In this document: one piece after another, positions 24,386-32,383 of the stretch | Position numbering within the stretch: the first letter of the stretch is position 1 | How the letters are laid out: the number at the start of each line of letters is the position of its first letter | DNA from: Candidatus Afararchaeum irisae | GTDB lineage: Archaea; Halobacteriota; Halobacteria; Halobacteriales; Afararchaeaceae | Direction: 5' to 3' | Length of the DNA stretch: 38,781 nucleotides | NCBI GenBank assembly: GCA_034190545.1 | Contig: JAXIOF010000049.1 | Span: 1-38,781 of the forward strand | The notes under the pieces: model-generated | Databases searched by the model: none | What the model was told of the DNA's origin: nothing | Seen by the model: only the letters and a program-made list of their open reading frames with translations | Translations under genes and position numbers: made by a program

Positions 24386-25363
24386 CGTCTTTCTCTCGTA
24401 GACGTCCTCCAGGAGCTCGTCAGAACCTCTGATCTCCTCTAGCTCCTCGCGTTCGAGTACGGCGGTGTCGTCTATCGACTCACGTTCGGATGTCTCGACG
24501 ACGTAGAGACTCTCGGTAGACGACCCTGCGACGTCCGAGATGCTACTCATCAGCTTCGCGCGTTTGACCATCGTCTTCGAGTAACGGCTGATACCCGTGA
24601 GTATAGTCGTCCCGTCGTCGTCTCTCTCCCGGGTTCTCGAAACCGCCCTGAAGGGAGCCTTCGATGTCGGTAGGACACGGAAGCCCGCTGAGTCAAGCCT
24701 CTCGAAGACTACCCTTTCCTTCTCGCCGACCTCGTTTTGGTCTATGTCGGCGTCCTCGGCACCATCTGTCTCGTCTTCTCTCTCAGTCTCCTCTATCGAG
24801 AGTATGTCTATCGGAGATGTCAGCTCCTTGTCGAAGATCTCCTCTAGCTTGAGGGCTACGTCTACTGTAGCATCCATGCCGTCCTCGTACTTCGAGACCG
24901 ACCGACGTGATACTCCTATCTCCCTCGCGACCTGTCCGAGGCTCATCTCCTCCGACTTCCTCTCCTCCGAGAGAACATCTCCGTTGAGACTGACGTAGAG
25001 ACCCCCAGGTGCCATGTAGACGAGAGGCGGAAGGTCGTGGCGGAAGAAGTCATCCGCAGTCTTGAGGCTGACCGCGGGTATGCCGTGGCGCAGATAGACG
25101 ACGCTTTCCTCCATCTCGTCGTCACGTGTCCTCTCGCCGATTATGAGCGACGACGCGTCGAGATGGTCGGAGAGACGTTTCATCTCGTCCGCCGTGTGTG
25201 GGTCGAATCCGTCGATGTTCGAGAGAACCTTCACGAGTACGACTATCGAGGAACGGCGGGCGACGACGTCGAAGCTCTTAGGACGTATGTTACAAGTGTC
25301 GCTGACGTCGAACCCCGTCTGTCGAAGGAGCTTGACCGTTTCCTCGACAAGTCTGTCTCTCAT
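24380..25363 (-). CDS. Archaeal HTH transcriptional regulator, COG1395-like
   Basis: A predicted DNA-binding regulator of 327 residues conserved in archaea. The N-terminal part (1-115) resembles an endonuclease-fold domain, VARRSSIVVLVKVLSNIDGF. A Cro/XRE helix-turn-helix follows at about 140-165 with GQVAREIGVSRRSVSKYEDG. The C-terminal part (about 215-320) repeats a similar alpha/beta pattern after an acidic linker. Its targets are unknown. The ATG at 25363 has TTTATA about 29-34 nt upstream, in the 54-nt gap after the isocitrate lyase-family gene, suggesting its own promoter. Confidence 0.88.
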   Translation of the reverse strand: MRDRLVEETVKLLRQTGFDVSDTCNIRPKSFDVVARRSSIVVLVKVLSNIDGFDPHTADEMKRLSDHLDASSLIIGERTRDDEMEESVVYLRHGIPAVSLKTADDFFRHDLPPLVYMAPGGLYVSLNGDVLSEERKSEEMSLGQVAREIGVSRRSVSKYEDGMDATVDVALKLEEIFDKELTSPIDILSIEETEREDETDGAEDADIDQNEVGEKERVVFERLDSAGFRVLPTSKAPFRAVSRTRERDDDGTTILTGISRYSKTMVKRAKLMSSISDVAGSSTESLYVVETSERESIDDTAVLEREELEEIRGSDELLEDVYERKTA

Positions 25364-25417
25364 TACCAGTATAAGTTCGAGACTCGACGGATTTATACGT
25401 TGTCCTTAGCTTCGGGT

Positions 25418-26287
25418 TCACTCCCCGTACCGTCTGCGTGTCTCGTGGTACTCCTCAGTGCCTACGACGTCCTTGAACTCGTCGAAAGAGACGGTGTCAA
25501 CGTCGGAGGTCTCTCCGTCTTCCTTGAGTGTCTCTAATGCGTCTCCGACCGCACGTGTCATCGTGAAGAGAGCCGAGAGTGGGTAGACGACGGTCTCGAA
25601 GCCGATCTCCTCAAGTTCATCGTAGCTCAGGAAGGGCGTCTTGCCTCCTTCTATCATGTTTGCGAGTGTCGGCGCTTCGATCTCGGCTACGCGTTCGAGT
25701 TCGTACTCCGACTCGGGAGCCTCGACGAAGACGACATCCGCACCCGCCTCGTAGTACTCGTCTCCCCTCTGTATAGCCTCGTCGAGACCGTGTGTCTCCC
25801 TCGCGTCAGTACGTGCTATAATCACGATGTCCTCCCCCTTCTCGTCACGTATGTCCGCCGCCGCCTCTATCCTGCGGGCGTGTTCCGACCTCGGAACGAC
25901 CGACTTCTCCTCCATATGTCCACATCTCTTGGGCCACTCCTGATCCTCAAGTATGACTCCCGCGATCCCGGCGTCTATGCAGTCTCCGACTGTACGTCTT
26001 ACGTTGAGTACGTTACCGTATCCCGTGTCCATGTCAGCGACGAGTGGTAGGCTGACTGAGTCGTTTATGTGACGCGCTCTCTCGGTGTTCTCCGACGCCG
26101 TCATCAGACCGAGGTCAGGGAGTCCGAGTGCCGACGCCGAGATACCGAAACCGGTTGTGAAGACAGCCTCGAAGCCCGCTCTCTCTACGAGCTTAGCCGA
26201 AAGAGCGTCGAACGCCCCCGGCATCACGGTTATCTCGTCGGACTCTATGCTCTCACGCAGAACTTCGGCTTTCGAGCTGTTTCCCAT
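25418..26287 (-). CDS. Isocitrate lyase/PEP mutase superfamily enzyme (methylisocitrate lyase-like)
   Basis: A cytoplasmic TIM-barrel lyase of 289 residues. Motifs include MPGAFDALSAKL, TTGFGISASALGLPD, the metal-binding DMDTGYGN, and EDQEWPKRCGH with the catalytic Cys of (methyl)isocitrate lyases, then IARTDA. Methylisocitrate lyase (PrpB) is the best guess; oxaloacetate decarboxylase or carboxyphosphonoenolpyruvate mutase activity cannot be excluded. No methylcitrate synthase or dehydratase gene is in the window to support the pathway. The ATG at 26287 is preferred to a GTG at 26305 because an AT-rich TAATAT lies about 28-33 nt upstream. Confidence 0.88.
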   Translation of the reverse strand: MGNSSKAEVLRESIESDEITVMPGAFDALSAKLVERAGFEAVFTTGFGISASALGLPDLGLMTASENTERARHINDSVSLPLVADMDTGYGNVLNVRRTVGDCIDAGIAGVILEDQEWPKRCGHMEEKSVVPRSEHARRIEAAADIRDEKGEDIVIIARTDARETHGLDEAIQRGDEYYEAGADVVFVEAPESEYELERVAEIEAPTLANMIEGGKTPFLSYDELEEIGFETVVYPLSALFTMTRAVGDALETLKEDGETSDVDTVSFDEFKDVVGTEEYHETRRRYGE

Positions 26288-26317
26288 ACCTCCGTTTGGG
26301 GTCACAGTAGCATCATA

Positions 26318-27262
26318 TTAACGGAGATGTTCGCAGTCGCCCGCAGTAACGACTCTCTCGCCGTCGGACGTTTCTACGCGCAGAGCCCCTGTGTCGTCGA
26401 CACCGACTGCCTCACCCTCGATCGTCTCGGTTGGTGTCTCTACACGAACCTCTCTTCCGATACTGTCGGAGTACTCCTTCCACTCCTCGAATACTACCTT
26501 CCTGTCACCGTCGTCGGACGCGAGAGAGTAGAGGTCTTCAAGCTCTTCGAGAACAGACGCCGCGAGGTTCGCCCTGTTGACCTCGTGTCCGACCTCGTCC
26601 TTTACAGAGGTCGCGTTCCAGTCGTCGTCCTCTATCTCGACATTGGCGTTTATGCCTATCCCTACAACTGCGTGTTCGACCGACTCGGCGTCAGCCTGTA
26701 TCTCGACGAGTATGCCACAGATCTTCTTTCCGTCTACGAGAACGTCGTTGGGCCATTTTATACGCGGCTCAACCCCGGCTTCTTCGAGCCCACGCGCGAC
26801 AGCGACAGACGCCGCGACAGTTATAACAGACGCCGACCTCGGGGGTATCTCGGGACGCAGAACCCCACTCATCCAGACGCCGCCAGAGGGACTCGTCCAC
26901 TCACGACCGCGTCTTCCCTTGCCCTGTCTCTGTACGTCGGCGAGAACCACGGTACCCTCGGGAGCCCCATCACGTGCGAGTTGGGACGCGACGGAGTTCG
27001 TAGACGGAACCTCCTCACGGTACTCTATATCCTCCCAGATAGTACCGGGATCGAGGTAGTACGAGAGACCGAAGTCGCCGTACTCCGCCGGCGACGTCAG
27101 GACGTACCCCTTAGGATCGCTGTCTATCTCGAAGCCCGCGTCCCTGAGACGTTCTATGTGTTTCCAGACTGCGTTACGTGAGACCCCGAACTCCTCGGCA
27201 ATCTCCTTCCCCGAGACAGGCTCGTCCTCTGAGAGTAAGTCGAGTACCTGGGTTGTCTTCAT
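26318..27262 (-). CDS. birA: Biotin operon repressor/biotin-protein ligase
   Basis: This is a bifunctional BirA of 314 residues that attaches biotin to carboxylase carrier domains and can repress transcription. The N-terminal winged HTH (residues 1-60) contains GKEIAEEFGVSRNAVWKHI. The ligase domain has VPSTNSVA, the biotinyl-AMP loop GKGRRGREW, then GGVWMS and KWPNDVLVDGKKICGILVE, and a C-terminal SH3-like domain ends the protein. CATATATG 24-31 nt before the ATG indicates a leaderless transcript. It lies 30 nt upstream of the isocitrate lyase-family gene on the same strand. Confidence 0.96.
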   Translation of the reverse strand: MKTTQVLDLLSEDEPVSGKEIAEEFGVSRNAVWKHIERLRDAGFEIDSDPKGYVLTSPAEYGDFGLSYYLDPGTIWEDIEYREEVPSTNSVASQLARDGAPEGTVVLADVQRQGKGRRGREWTSPSGGVWMSGVLRPEIPPRSASVITVAASVAVARGLEEAGVEPRIKWPNDVLVDGKKICGILVEIQADAESVEHAVVGIGINANVEIEDDDWNATSVKDEVGHEVNRANLAASVLEELEDLYSLASDDGDRKVVFEEWKEYSDSIGREVRVETPTETIEGEAVGVDDTGALRVETSDGERVVTAGDCEHLR

Positions 27263-27284
27263 ACGTCGAGTTAGTTCGCCGCCG

Positions 27285-27292
27285 CATATATG
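27285..27292 (-). promoter_or_regulatory. TATA box of birA
   Basis: CATATATG lies 24-31 nt before the birA ATG at 27262, between birA and the nosY gene end. Confidence 0.55.
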
Positions 27293-27319
27293 TAAACCGG
27301 TGGTGGAGTCATGTCGGAG

Positions 27320-28153
27320 TCAACGGCTCTTGGGTGTACTCACGACTGCGATCCCGAGGCTGACTACGAGCCATGCGGCGAGACCCACGAGACTCGCAAC
27401 AGGTGACGCGGCTTTCCACGACTCCGCACCCATCGCCGCGCTCACGACTGTTTCGAGGACGAGTCCCCTGTAAGCACTGTTGGGACTCACAGCTAAGACC
27501 TGTGTGAGCGACTCGTCGGAGACGACTCCCTGACTCAGGAGACCGAGAACCCCGAGGTCGAGTCCGGCTACGAGAACGACTAAGAGTATAACGACTAGGA
27601 CGACAGCCCCACGTACTGTGTTAGCGACCGCCGAGACGGCTATCGCGGCTGAGAGGACGACGAGAGAGAAAGCCGTGGTTACCGCGACGAATCTGAGGTA
27701 GAGTACGACCGAGTCGGCTCCCGAGTGGGACGCGAATATCGCCGACTCTGGTGACGAGACGAGATAAGCGAGAGCCGCCGCGGGAAGCAGAGACAGAGCC
27801 GTTCCGACTGCGAGAACCACGCCTCTGCCTACGAAGACACCCACGATATACGGCAGTCGGTCGATGGGATAGGTCGACAGGAGATCGAGCTCTCCTCTGC
27901 GTCTGTCGCCTAGCACGGTTCTGTATCCGAATGCAAAGCCGAGGACAGGGACTATGACCTCGACCGGTGTGAGAAGGTCGACGACTGTTGGGACGAAACC
28001 GCTCTTCGCACCTCCTCCGACCCAGCTTATCGCCGTGACGACTCCCGCGAAGCCGAGTATCAGACCGAGGTAGACACGTGTCCTCGCGACAGTGTCTATC
28101 TCACGCTCGGCGACTGTACGTGTCCTTGAGACCGTCTCGGAGAGAGACATCAA
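27320..28153 (-). CDS. nosY: NosY-type ABC transporter permease
   Basis: The integral membrane subunit of the NosDFY ABC transporter, 277 residues with about six helices. After AEREIDTVARTRVY come a helix near 30-48, one at 70-90 with VLGFAFGYRTVLGDRRRGELDLL (a conserved cytoplasmic stretch of ABC-2 permeases), and further helices to residue 270. NosY works with NosF to energise copper delivery to nitrous oxide reductase. It overlaps nosF by 4 nt, so translation is probably coupled. No nosZ is present in the window. Confidence 0.88.
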   Translation of the reverse strand: MMSLSETVSRTRTVAEREIDTVARTRVYLGLILGFAGVVTAISWVGGGAKSGFVPTVVDLLTPVEVIVPVLGFAFGYRTVLGDRRRGELDLLSTYPIDRLPYIVGVFVGRGVVLAVGTALSLLPAAALAYLVSSPESAIFASHSGADSVVLYLRFVAVTTAFSLVVLSAAIAVSAVANTVRGAVVLVVILLVVLVAGLDLGVLGLLSQGVVSDESLTQVLAVSPNSAYRGLVLETVVSAAMGAESWKAASPVASLVGLAAWLVVSLGIAVVSTPKSR

Positions 28154-28959
28154 GCCTCACCCCCGTCTCCGTCTTCATCTTCGTTCCCGTGTCCGTGTCT
28201 CACGGTGGTTCCTTCCTTCTCCTCGACCATGTCGCCGAAGAGATCCGCGAGGCTACCGTAACCCTCGGTCTCGACGACTTCTTCGGGGGAGCCGTCTAAC
28301 TGTAGCCTACCCTCGTCGAGTAAGAGAAGCCTGTCGACGTTTGTCTCTATGAGAGTGAGGTCGTGGGAGGTGACGACGACCGTAGTCCCTCTGTCGGCGA
28401 GGTCACGCAGAACCTCGAATATACGGTATGACATCGTGGGATCGAGACCGCTCGTGGGCTCGTCGAGGAAGATCACAGACGGGTCGCCTATAGTCGACTG
28501 TGCGATTCCGAGTAGACGTAACATCCCACCAGAGAGACCGTCGACGTCCGTGTCGGCTGCGCCGCTCAGACCCACGAGTTCGAGTGCCTCCTCGGGCGAC
28601 TGAGACGAGTCTCTGACGAGTCGGGAGTAGAATTCGAGTGTCTCTTTCACGGTGAAAGCAGACCTGTACTCGGCTTTCTGTGGGAGATATCCGACCTGTC
28701 TGCCGTCGTCTCTTTCTCCGTGAACCGTCACTTCTCCGTCCGTGGCTTCAAGCAGACCCGTGAGTATACGTACGAGCGTCGACTTCCCGCTTCCGTTGGG
28801 TCCCACGATACCGTTGAGGCTTCCCTCCACGAGACTGAACGAGACTGAGTCGAGGACACGTGTGTCTCCGTAAGAGTGGCTGATGCCCTCAGCCTCTACG
28901 ACTACGTCTCCATCCACCCTCGCCGTCTTTGAGCTGTCTCTATCTAAGTTACCTGACAT
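28150..28959 (-). CDS. nosF: NosF-type ABC transporter ATP-binding protein
   Basis: A cytoplasmic ATPase subunit of 269 residues. Walker A is GPNGSGKST near residue 54, the Q-loop is GYLPQKAEYR, the signature is LSGGML, Walker B is VIFLDEPTSGLDP, and the switch His is in VVTSHD. The N-terminal 20 residues and the last 20 (Asp/Glu/Gly-rich) are extra to the core. It overlaps nosD by 11 nt and nosY by 4 nt, forming one operon. Confidence 0.92.
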   Translation of the reverse strand: MSGNLDRDSSKTARVDGDVVVEAEGISHSYGDTRVLDSVSFSLVEGSLNGIVGPNGSGKSTLVRILTGLLEATDGEVTVHGERDDGRQVGYLPQKAEYRSAFTVKETLEFYSRLVRDSSQSPEEALELVGLSGAADTDVDGLSGGMLRLLGIAQSTIGDPSVIFLDEPTSGLDPTMSYRIFEVLRDLADRGTTVVVTSHDLTLIETNVDRLLLLDEGRLQLDGSPEEVVETEGYGSLADLFGDMVEEKEGTTVRHGHGNEDEDGDGGEA

Positions 28960-30877
28960 GTTTTGTCTGATCGTTCTTGGCTTGTTGTACGAGACGTCTG
29001 TTTATACGGCTCTCCGACGGACTCTGGTCGATTATACCCTCTGACCTCATTCCGGGTACGGTTCCTTCGAGCGACCTAAGACCCTTGAGAGCCGGAGACT
29101 CAGACAGGGCTACGTATCCCGGCTTACGCAGATCGGACTCGACGACGCCCGTCGGACGGTAGCTTTCGGACTCCGACTCCGACCCCGACCCCGAGCCGAG
29201 GTCTACGTTCCGGCTCCAGTAGTTGCCGACACCGTCCGACGACCAGATTCTGAGGGAGCCATAGAGTGACGTAGCCGCCTTTTGGTTGTCTATGAAGTCG
29301 TTCGAGACGACGCGGTTGGAGGCTATTATCCCTGACGCCCTCGCTCCGACACCGTTCTCGACCATGACGTTTTTCTCGTAGACTGAGGTACGTGTGCCTA
29401 TCTTGAGACCGTACGAGTTGTTGACGAGGACGTTGCGCGCGACGTAGGTGTCGCCTCCCGCAGTCACGATACCGCTTCTCGACTCACGGACGTCGTTTCC
29501 GACTACGACGTTTCCGACGGGACGTGTCATTACGACTATCCCGGAGTAAGCGTCCCTTACGGTGTTGTTGGCTATGTAGGTGTCGGAGGTGAACATCAGA
29601 TGAACACCGAAACGTCCCGGGTCTATGAAGTTGTTCCGTATAGCGAGACCGTCGGAGCGGTGGGAGTAGACTGCGTCACGTCCGTCGAGGAGTGTCGAGT
29701 TCTGTATCAGGATAGGCGACCTCATCACCATCACGCCCATGAAGCCGTCGGAGGATCTCTCGGCACCTCTGATCCTCGAATCCGTGACCACGGAGTCGGG
29801 GGAGTCACGGACGAGGACTCCATTCGAAGGTGAAGTTATGTTGACGTCGTGGACGAGAGACGAGTTGGCTCTTATAACCGCGACTCCGGCGTCACCGCTT
29901 CCGTACGTCCTCTCTATCTCGGAGTCCCAGTTGTCTCCTTCGCCGACACCACCGTACTCGTCAGTCTGTCTCGTCGCGTTTCCGACGCCCGTGATCCTGA
30001 CCGACGACACGGCTGACTCAGGAGACGAGAGACGGACGACAGTTCCTTCGCCGTCTCCCCTGAGATGGGTCGAGTCTCCCTCTCCGACGAGGCTTACCGG
30101 CTTAGTGATGTTTAGAGTCTCGTTGATGGCGTAAGTACCCTCAGTAAGCCTTATAGACGTCCTCGGGGGCGCGCGTTCCACGGCTCTGCGTAACGCTTCC
30201 GAGGTGGCGTTCTCGACTGTCACCGACACCTCCCTGTCGAGGAGAGACAGAGCGCGTGTCTCAAGAGAGTCGGCTTCTTCCTCCATCGTCTCTTCCTTCT
30301 GCCTCATAGCCTCGGTGATAGAACTCTGTCCTTCGTGACCCCGGGCGTACATTCGCTCCGAGACAAGACCGTCCCAGTCGGTGACTTCGCCGCCGTACTC
30401 GTCGGCGTACGAACGTGCCGCCGACTTCGACGAGAACGGCACGACTGTCGTGGGCTGAGTCAGTACGAACCAAGCCTCGGACGCTCTGACCCAGTCGGTG
30501 TACGACGAACTGTCCTTTCTCACAAATCCCGACGTGTTCGAAGGCTCGACGTCGGTTCCGTCGAAGGCGGTGACGTAGACTGCGAGGGGCTTTCCGAAAC
30601 GCATCGTGTGCCCGTCGCTGTTGAGCGTCTCGACGAGCGACGAAAGACCTCTATACCCGACGACGTACTCGTACTGTGAGTAGAACACCTCTGCCTTGGG
30701 TGCCGTGAGACCCTGTGAGTTGGCTGAGATAGTCTGAGCGTGGCTGATGCCCGACTTGACAGTCTCCCCGAACCTAACAGGATCGGGACTACCACCCGAA
30801 CTGTCGACGGCAAAGACGCCGAGAGACAGGCTCAGGAGAAGTAGACTCAGAGTTATCCAGACCTTCGTCCTCGTCAT
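28949..30877 (-). CDS. nosD: NosD copper-processing beta-helix protein with N-terminal NosL-like domain
   Basis: An exported accessory protein for copper-site assembly of nitrous oxide reductase, 642 residues. A hydrophobic signal sequence covers residues 5-25. Residues 35-190 resemble NosL (SQYEYVVGY, AVYVTAFDGT, WVRASEAWFVLTQPTTVVPF, AARSYADEYGGEVTDWDGL). The Cys and Met copper ligands expected in NosL are not seen; the spot reads SGISHAQ. Residues 210-560 form the parallel beta-helix of NosD, with repeated short Asn-containing coils such as IRNNFI, IANNTV and ARNVLVNNS, and the conserved GNYWS near its end. The C-terminal tail is Ser/Glu-rich and shows no membrane anchor. It is first in the nosDFY operon. 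Confidence 0.88.
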   Translation of the reverse strand: MTRTKVWITLSLLLLSLSLGVFAVDSSGGSPDPVRFGETVKSGISHAQTISANSQGLTAPKAEVFYSQYEYVVGYRGLSSLVETLNSDGHTMRFGKPLAVYVTAFDGTDVEPSNTSGFVRKDSSSYTDWVRASEAWFVLTQPTTVVPFSSKSAARSYADEYGGEVTDWDGLVSERMYARGHEGQSSITEAMRQKEETMEEEADSLETRALSLLDREVSVTVENATSEALRRAVERAPPRTSIRLTEGTYAINETLNITKPVSLVGEGDSTHLRGDGEGTVVRLSSPESAVSSVRITGVGNATRQTDEYGGVGEGDNWDSEIERTYGSGDAGVAVIRANSSLVHDVNITSPSNGVLVRDSPDSVVTDSRIRGAERSSDGFMGVMVMRSPILIQNSTLLDGRDAVYSHRSDGLAIRNNFIDPGRFGVHLMFTSDTYIANNTVRDAYSGIVVMTRPVGNVVVGNDVRESRSGIVTAGGDTYVARNVLVNNSYGLKIGTRTSVYEKNVMVENGVGARASGIIASNRVVSNDFIDNQKAATSLYGSLRIWSSDGVGNYWSRNVDLGSGSGSESESESYRPTGVVESDLRKPGYVALSESPALKGLRSLEGTVPGMRSEGIIDQSPSESRINRRLVQQAKNDQTKHVR

Positions 30878-30940
30878 TTGGTTTAGTATTTATAGCAACA
30901 CAACAGCCTTGTACTCTCTGGTATGAGCCTCTAATCCCAG

Positions 30941-32161
30941 TCAGACGAGGTAAAAGAGTATGAGTAGTATACATGAGACGACGCCGCCGAGAGCCGTGAC
31001 TGACAGTCTTCCTATGTTAAGAGGCGCTCTGAAACCCCGATCGATGTCTGGACGTCTGTACCTCAGACTCAGGAGTGAGAGGTTGATGAGGGCGAATACG
31101 ATGAGGAGGAAGAAGTTGGCGAGACCTGCTACGACGCCTATGTCTCCCAAGACCGTGAAAGCGGCAGTCATAACACCGACAGACCAGACGGAGACATACG
31201 GTGTCCTCGTGTCTTCGTGTACCTTCGAGAAGACCTCGGGGAAAGAGTCGTACTCCTTCTTGGAGACCCCATAGAGGAGACGTGACGTCGATATCTGGAG
31301 TATCATGACGGTGTTCATAGTCGAGAAGAGGGCGATTCCTGAGATGACTGTGAAGGCAACGGGACCCCATCCCTGGTTTGCGACGACTGCTAATGGCGAG
31401 TCAGAGGCTCCGAGCACCTGTGAGTCGACGACTCCCACCGCCGACAAGCCTACGAGGACATAGAGAACTGTCGTGATACCTATAGAGGCGAGTATGGCTT
31501 TGGGTATCGTGTCGGTAGCGTCCTTCGACTCCTCCGAGATGCTAACTATCGAACCGAAGCCGATGTAAGCGAAGAATATCAGAAAAGCCGACTTGAGAAC
31601 ACCTACGCTCCCGTTGGTCATCTGTAGGGGATCGACGTCTCCCCACGTCGACCTACCTATCCAGACTACGAAGACGAGCCCTGCGACCTCGACTGAGGTG
31701 AAGATCAGGTTGAGCTTCGACGAAAGCTGTATACCTCGGTAGTTGACGTAAGCAGTCGCCGCGACGACCGAGACAGCCACCGGAATCTGAGGTATGTCGA
31801 CGAAAGACGAGAAGTAGCCCGCGAAGGCGAGTGCGACAGCAGCCGCGGATATGACACCCACGAGGAGACGCAGAACAGCCGTGGCTTCGGAGAGCTTCTT
31901 GCTTCCGAAAGCCTCCCGGACGTAGATGTAGTCTGCCTCCTCCTTGGGGTAAAGAGAGCAGAGTTCGGCGTAGCTGAGTCCGGTGAGTGAGGCTATAACG
32001 GCGGCGATCAAGAAAGACACGACGACCGACTCGCCCGTGACTCCCGTAGCCTCTCCGAGAACCGCGTATATACCCGCTCCGAGTATCAGACCCACTCCGT
32101 AGACTGTCGCCTCGAAGAGTCCTATCTCACGTCTGAGCCCAGGCTCGTCTTCGCTACCCAT
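30941..32161 (-). CDS. APC superfamily amino acid/cation symporter
   Basis: A plasma-membrane secondary transporter of 406 residues with about 12 helices. TM1 carries the unwound substrate-binding motif GVGLILGAGIYAVLGEATG, followed by GLSYAELCSLYPKEEADYIYV. A central YIGFGSIVSISEESKDATDTIP is diagnostic of the APC family. The substrate is probably an amino acid or amine. Unlike many haloarchaeal APC proteins it has no C-terminal Usp domain. The right end of the neighbouring TnpB element lies within about 30-60 nt of its start, and I see no TATA box at the normal distance, so its promoter may have been displaced. Confidence 0.9.
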   Translation of the reverse strand: MGSEDEPGLRREIGLFEATVYGVGLILGAGIYAVLGEATGVTGESVVVSFLIAAVIASLTGLSYAELCSLYPKEEADYIYVREAFGSKKLSEATAVLRLLVGVISAAAVALAFAGYFSSFVDIPQIPVAVSVVAATAYVNYRGIQLSSKLNLIFTSVEVAGLVFVVWIGRSTWGDVDPLQMTNGSVGVLKSAFLIFFAYIGFGSIVSISEESKDATDTIPKAILASIGITTVLYVLVGLSAVGVVDSQVLGASDSPLAVVANQGWGPVAFTVISGIALFSTMNTVMILQISTSRLLYGVSKKEYDSFPEVFSKVHEDTRTPYVSVWSVGVMTAAFTVLGDIGVVAGLANFFLLIVFALINLSLLSLRYRRPDIDRGFRAPLNIGRLSVTALGGVVSCILLILFYLV

Positions 32162-32232
32162 AGTGGATCAGATGTCCCGGTCTAACGACATCAACTACCC
32201 CACCCTACTTCGCTCACCCTGACGGGTTCGTC

Positions 32233-32383
32233 TCAAACTCTACGAGTTTGATGGCTCGTGAATCTAAGATTCACGAACGCTCGTTGAGGGTGTCGTCAGA
32301 AGCGGAGCTTCTGACTGCTCGCAAATCTACGATTTGCGATGTCTCTGAGGGAACCTCAGAGGCTCGTGAACTTTCGTTCACGA
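32233..32383. repeat. Array D: six triloop hairpins after tnpB copy 4
   Basis: Hairpins lie at 32233-32251, 32256-32276, 32296-32314, 32319-32339, 32343-32361 and 32364-32383, with stems of 8-9 bp. Loops are TAC, TAA, GGA, TAC, GAA and, in the last, TTTC. Spacers are short (2-4 nt) except 19 nt between the second and third. The last two hairpins form the 3' end of the tnpB reading frame: the stop codon at 32356-32358 lies in a stem. Confidence 0.88.

Noticed and set aside
26069-27181. 370-residue plus-strand ORF opposite birA
   Set aside because: birA on the other strand has all its motifs. This frame is a low-quality shadow produced by the codon pattern.
27320-30877. A complete denitrification (nitrous oxide reduction) cluster
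   Set aside because: Only the accessory genes nosD, nosF and nosY are present. There is no nosZ in the window, so function in N2O reduction is not shown here.
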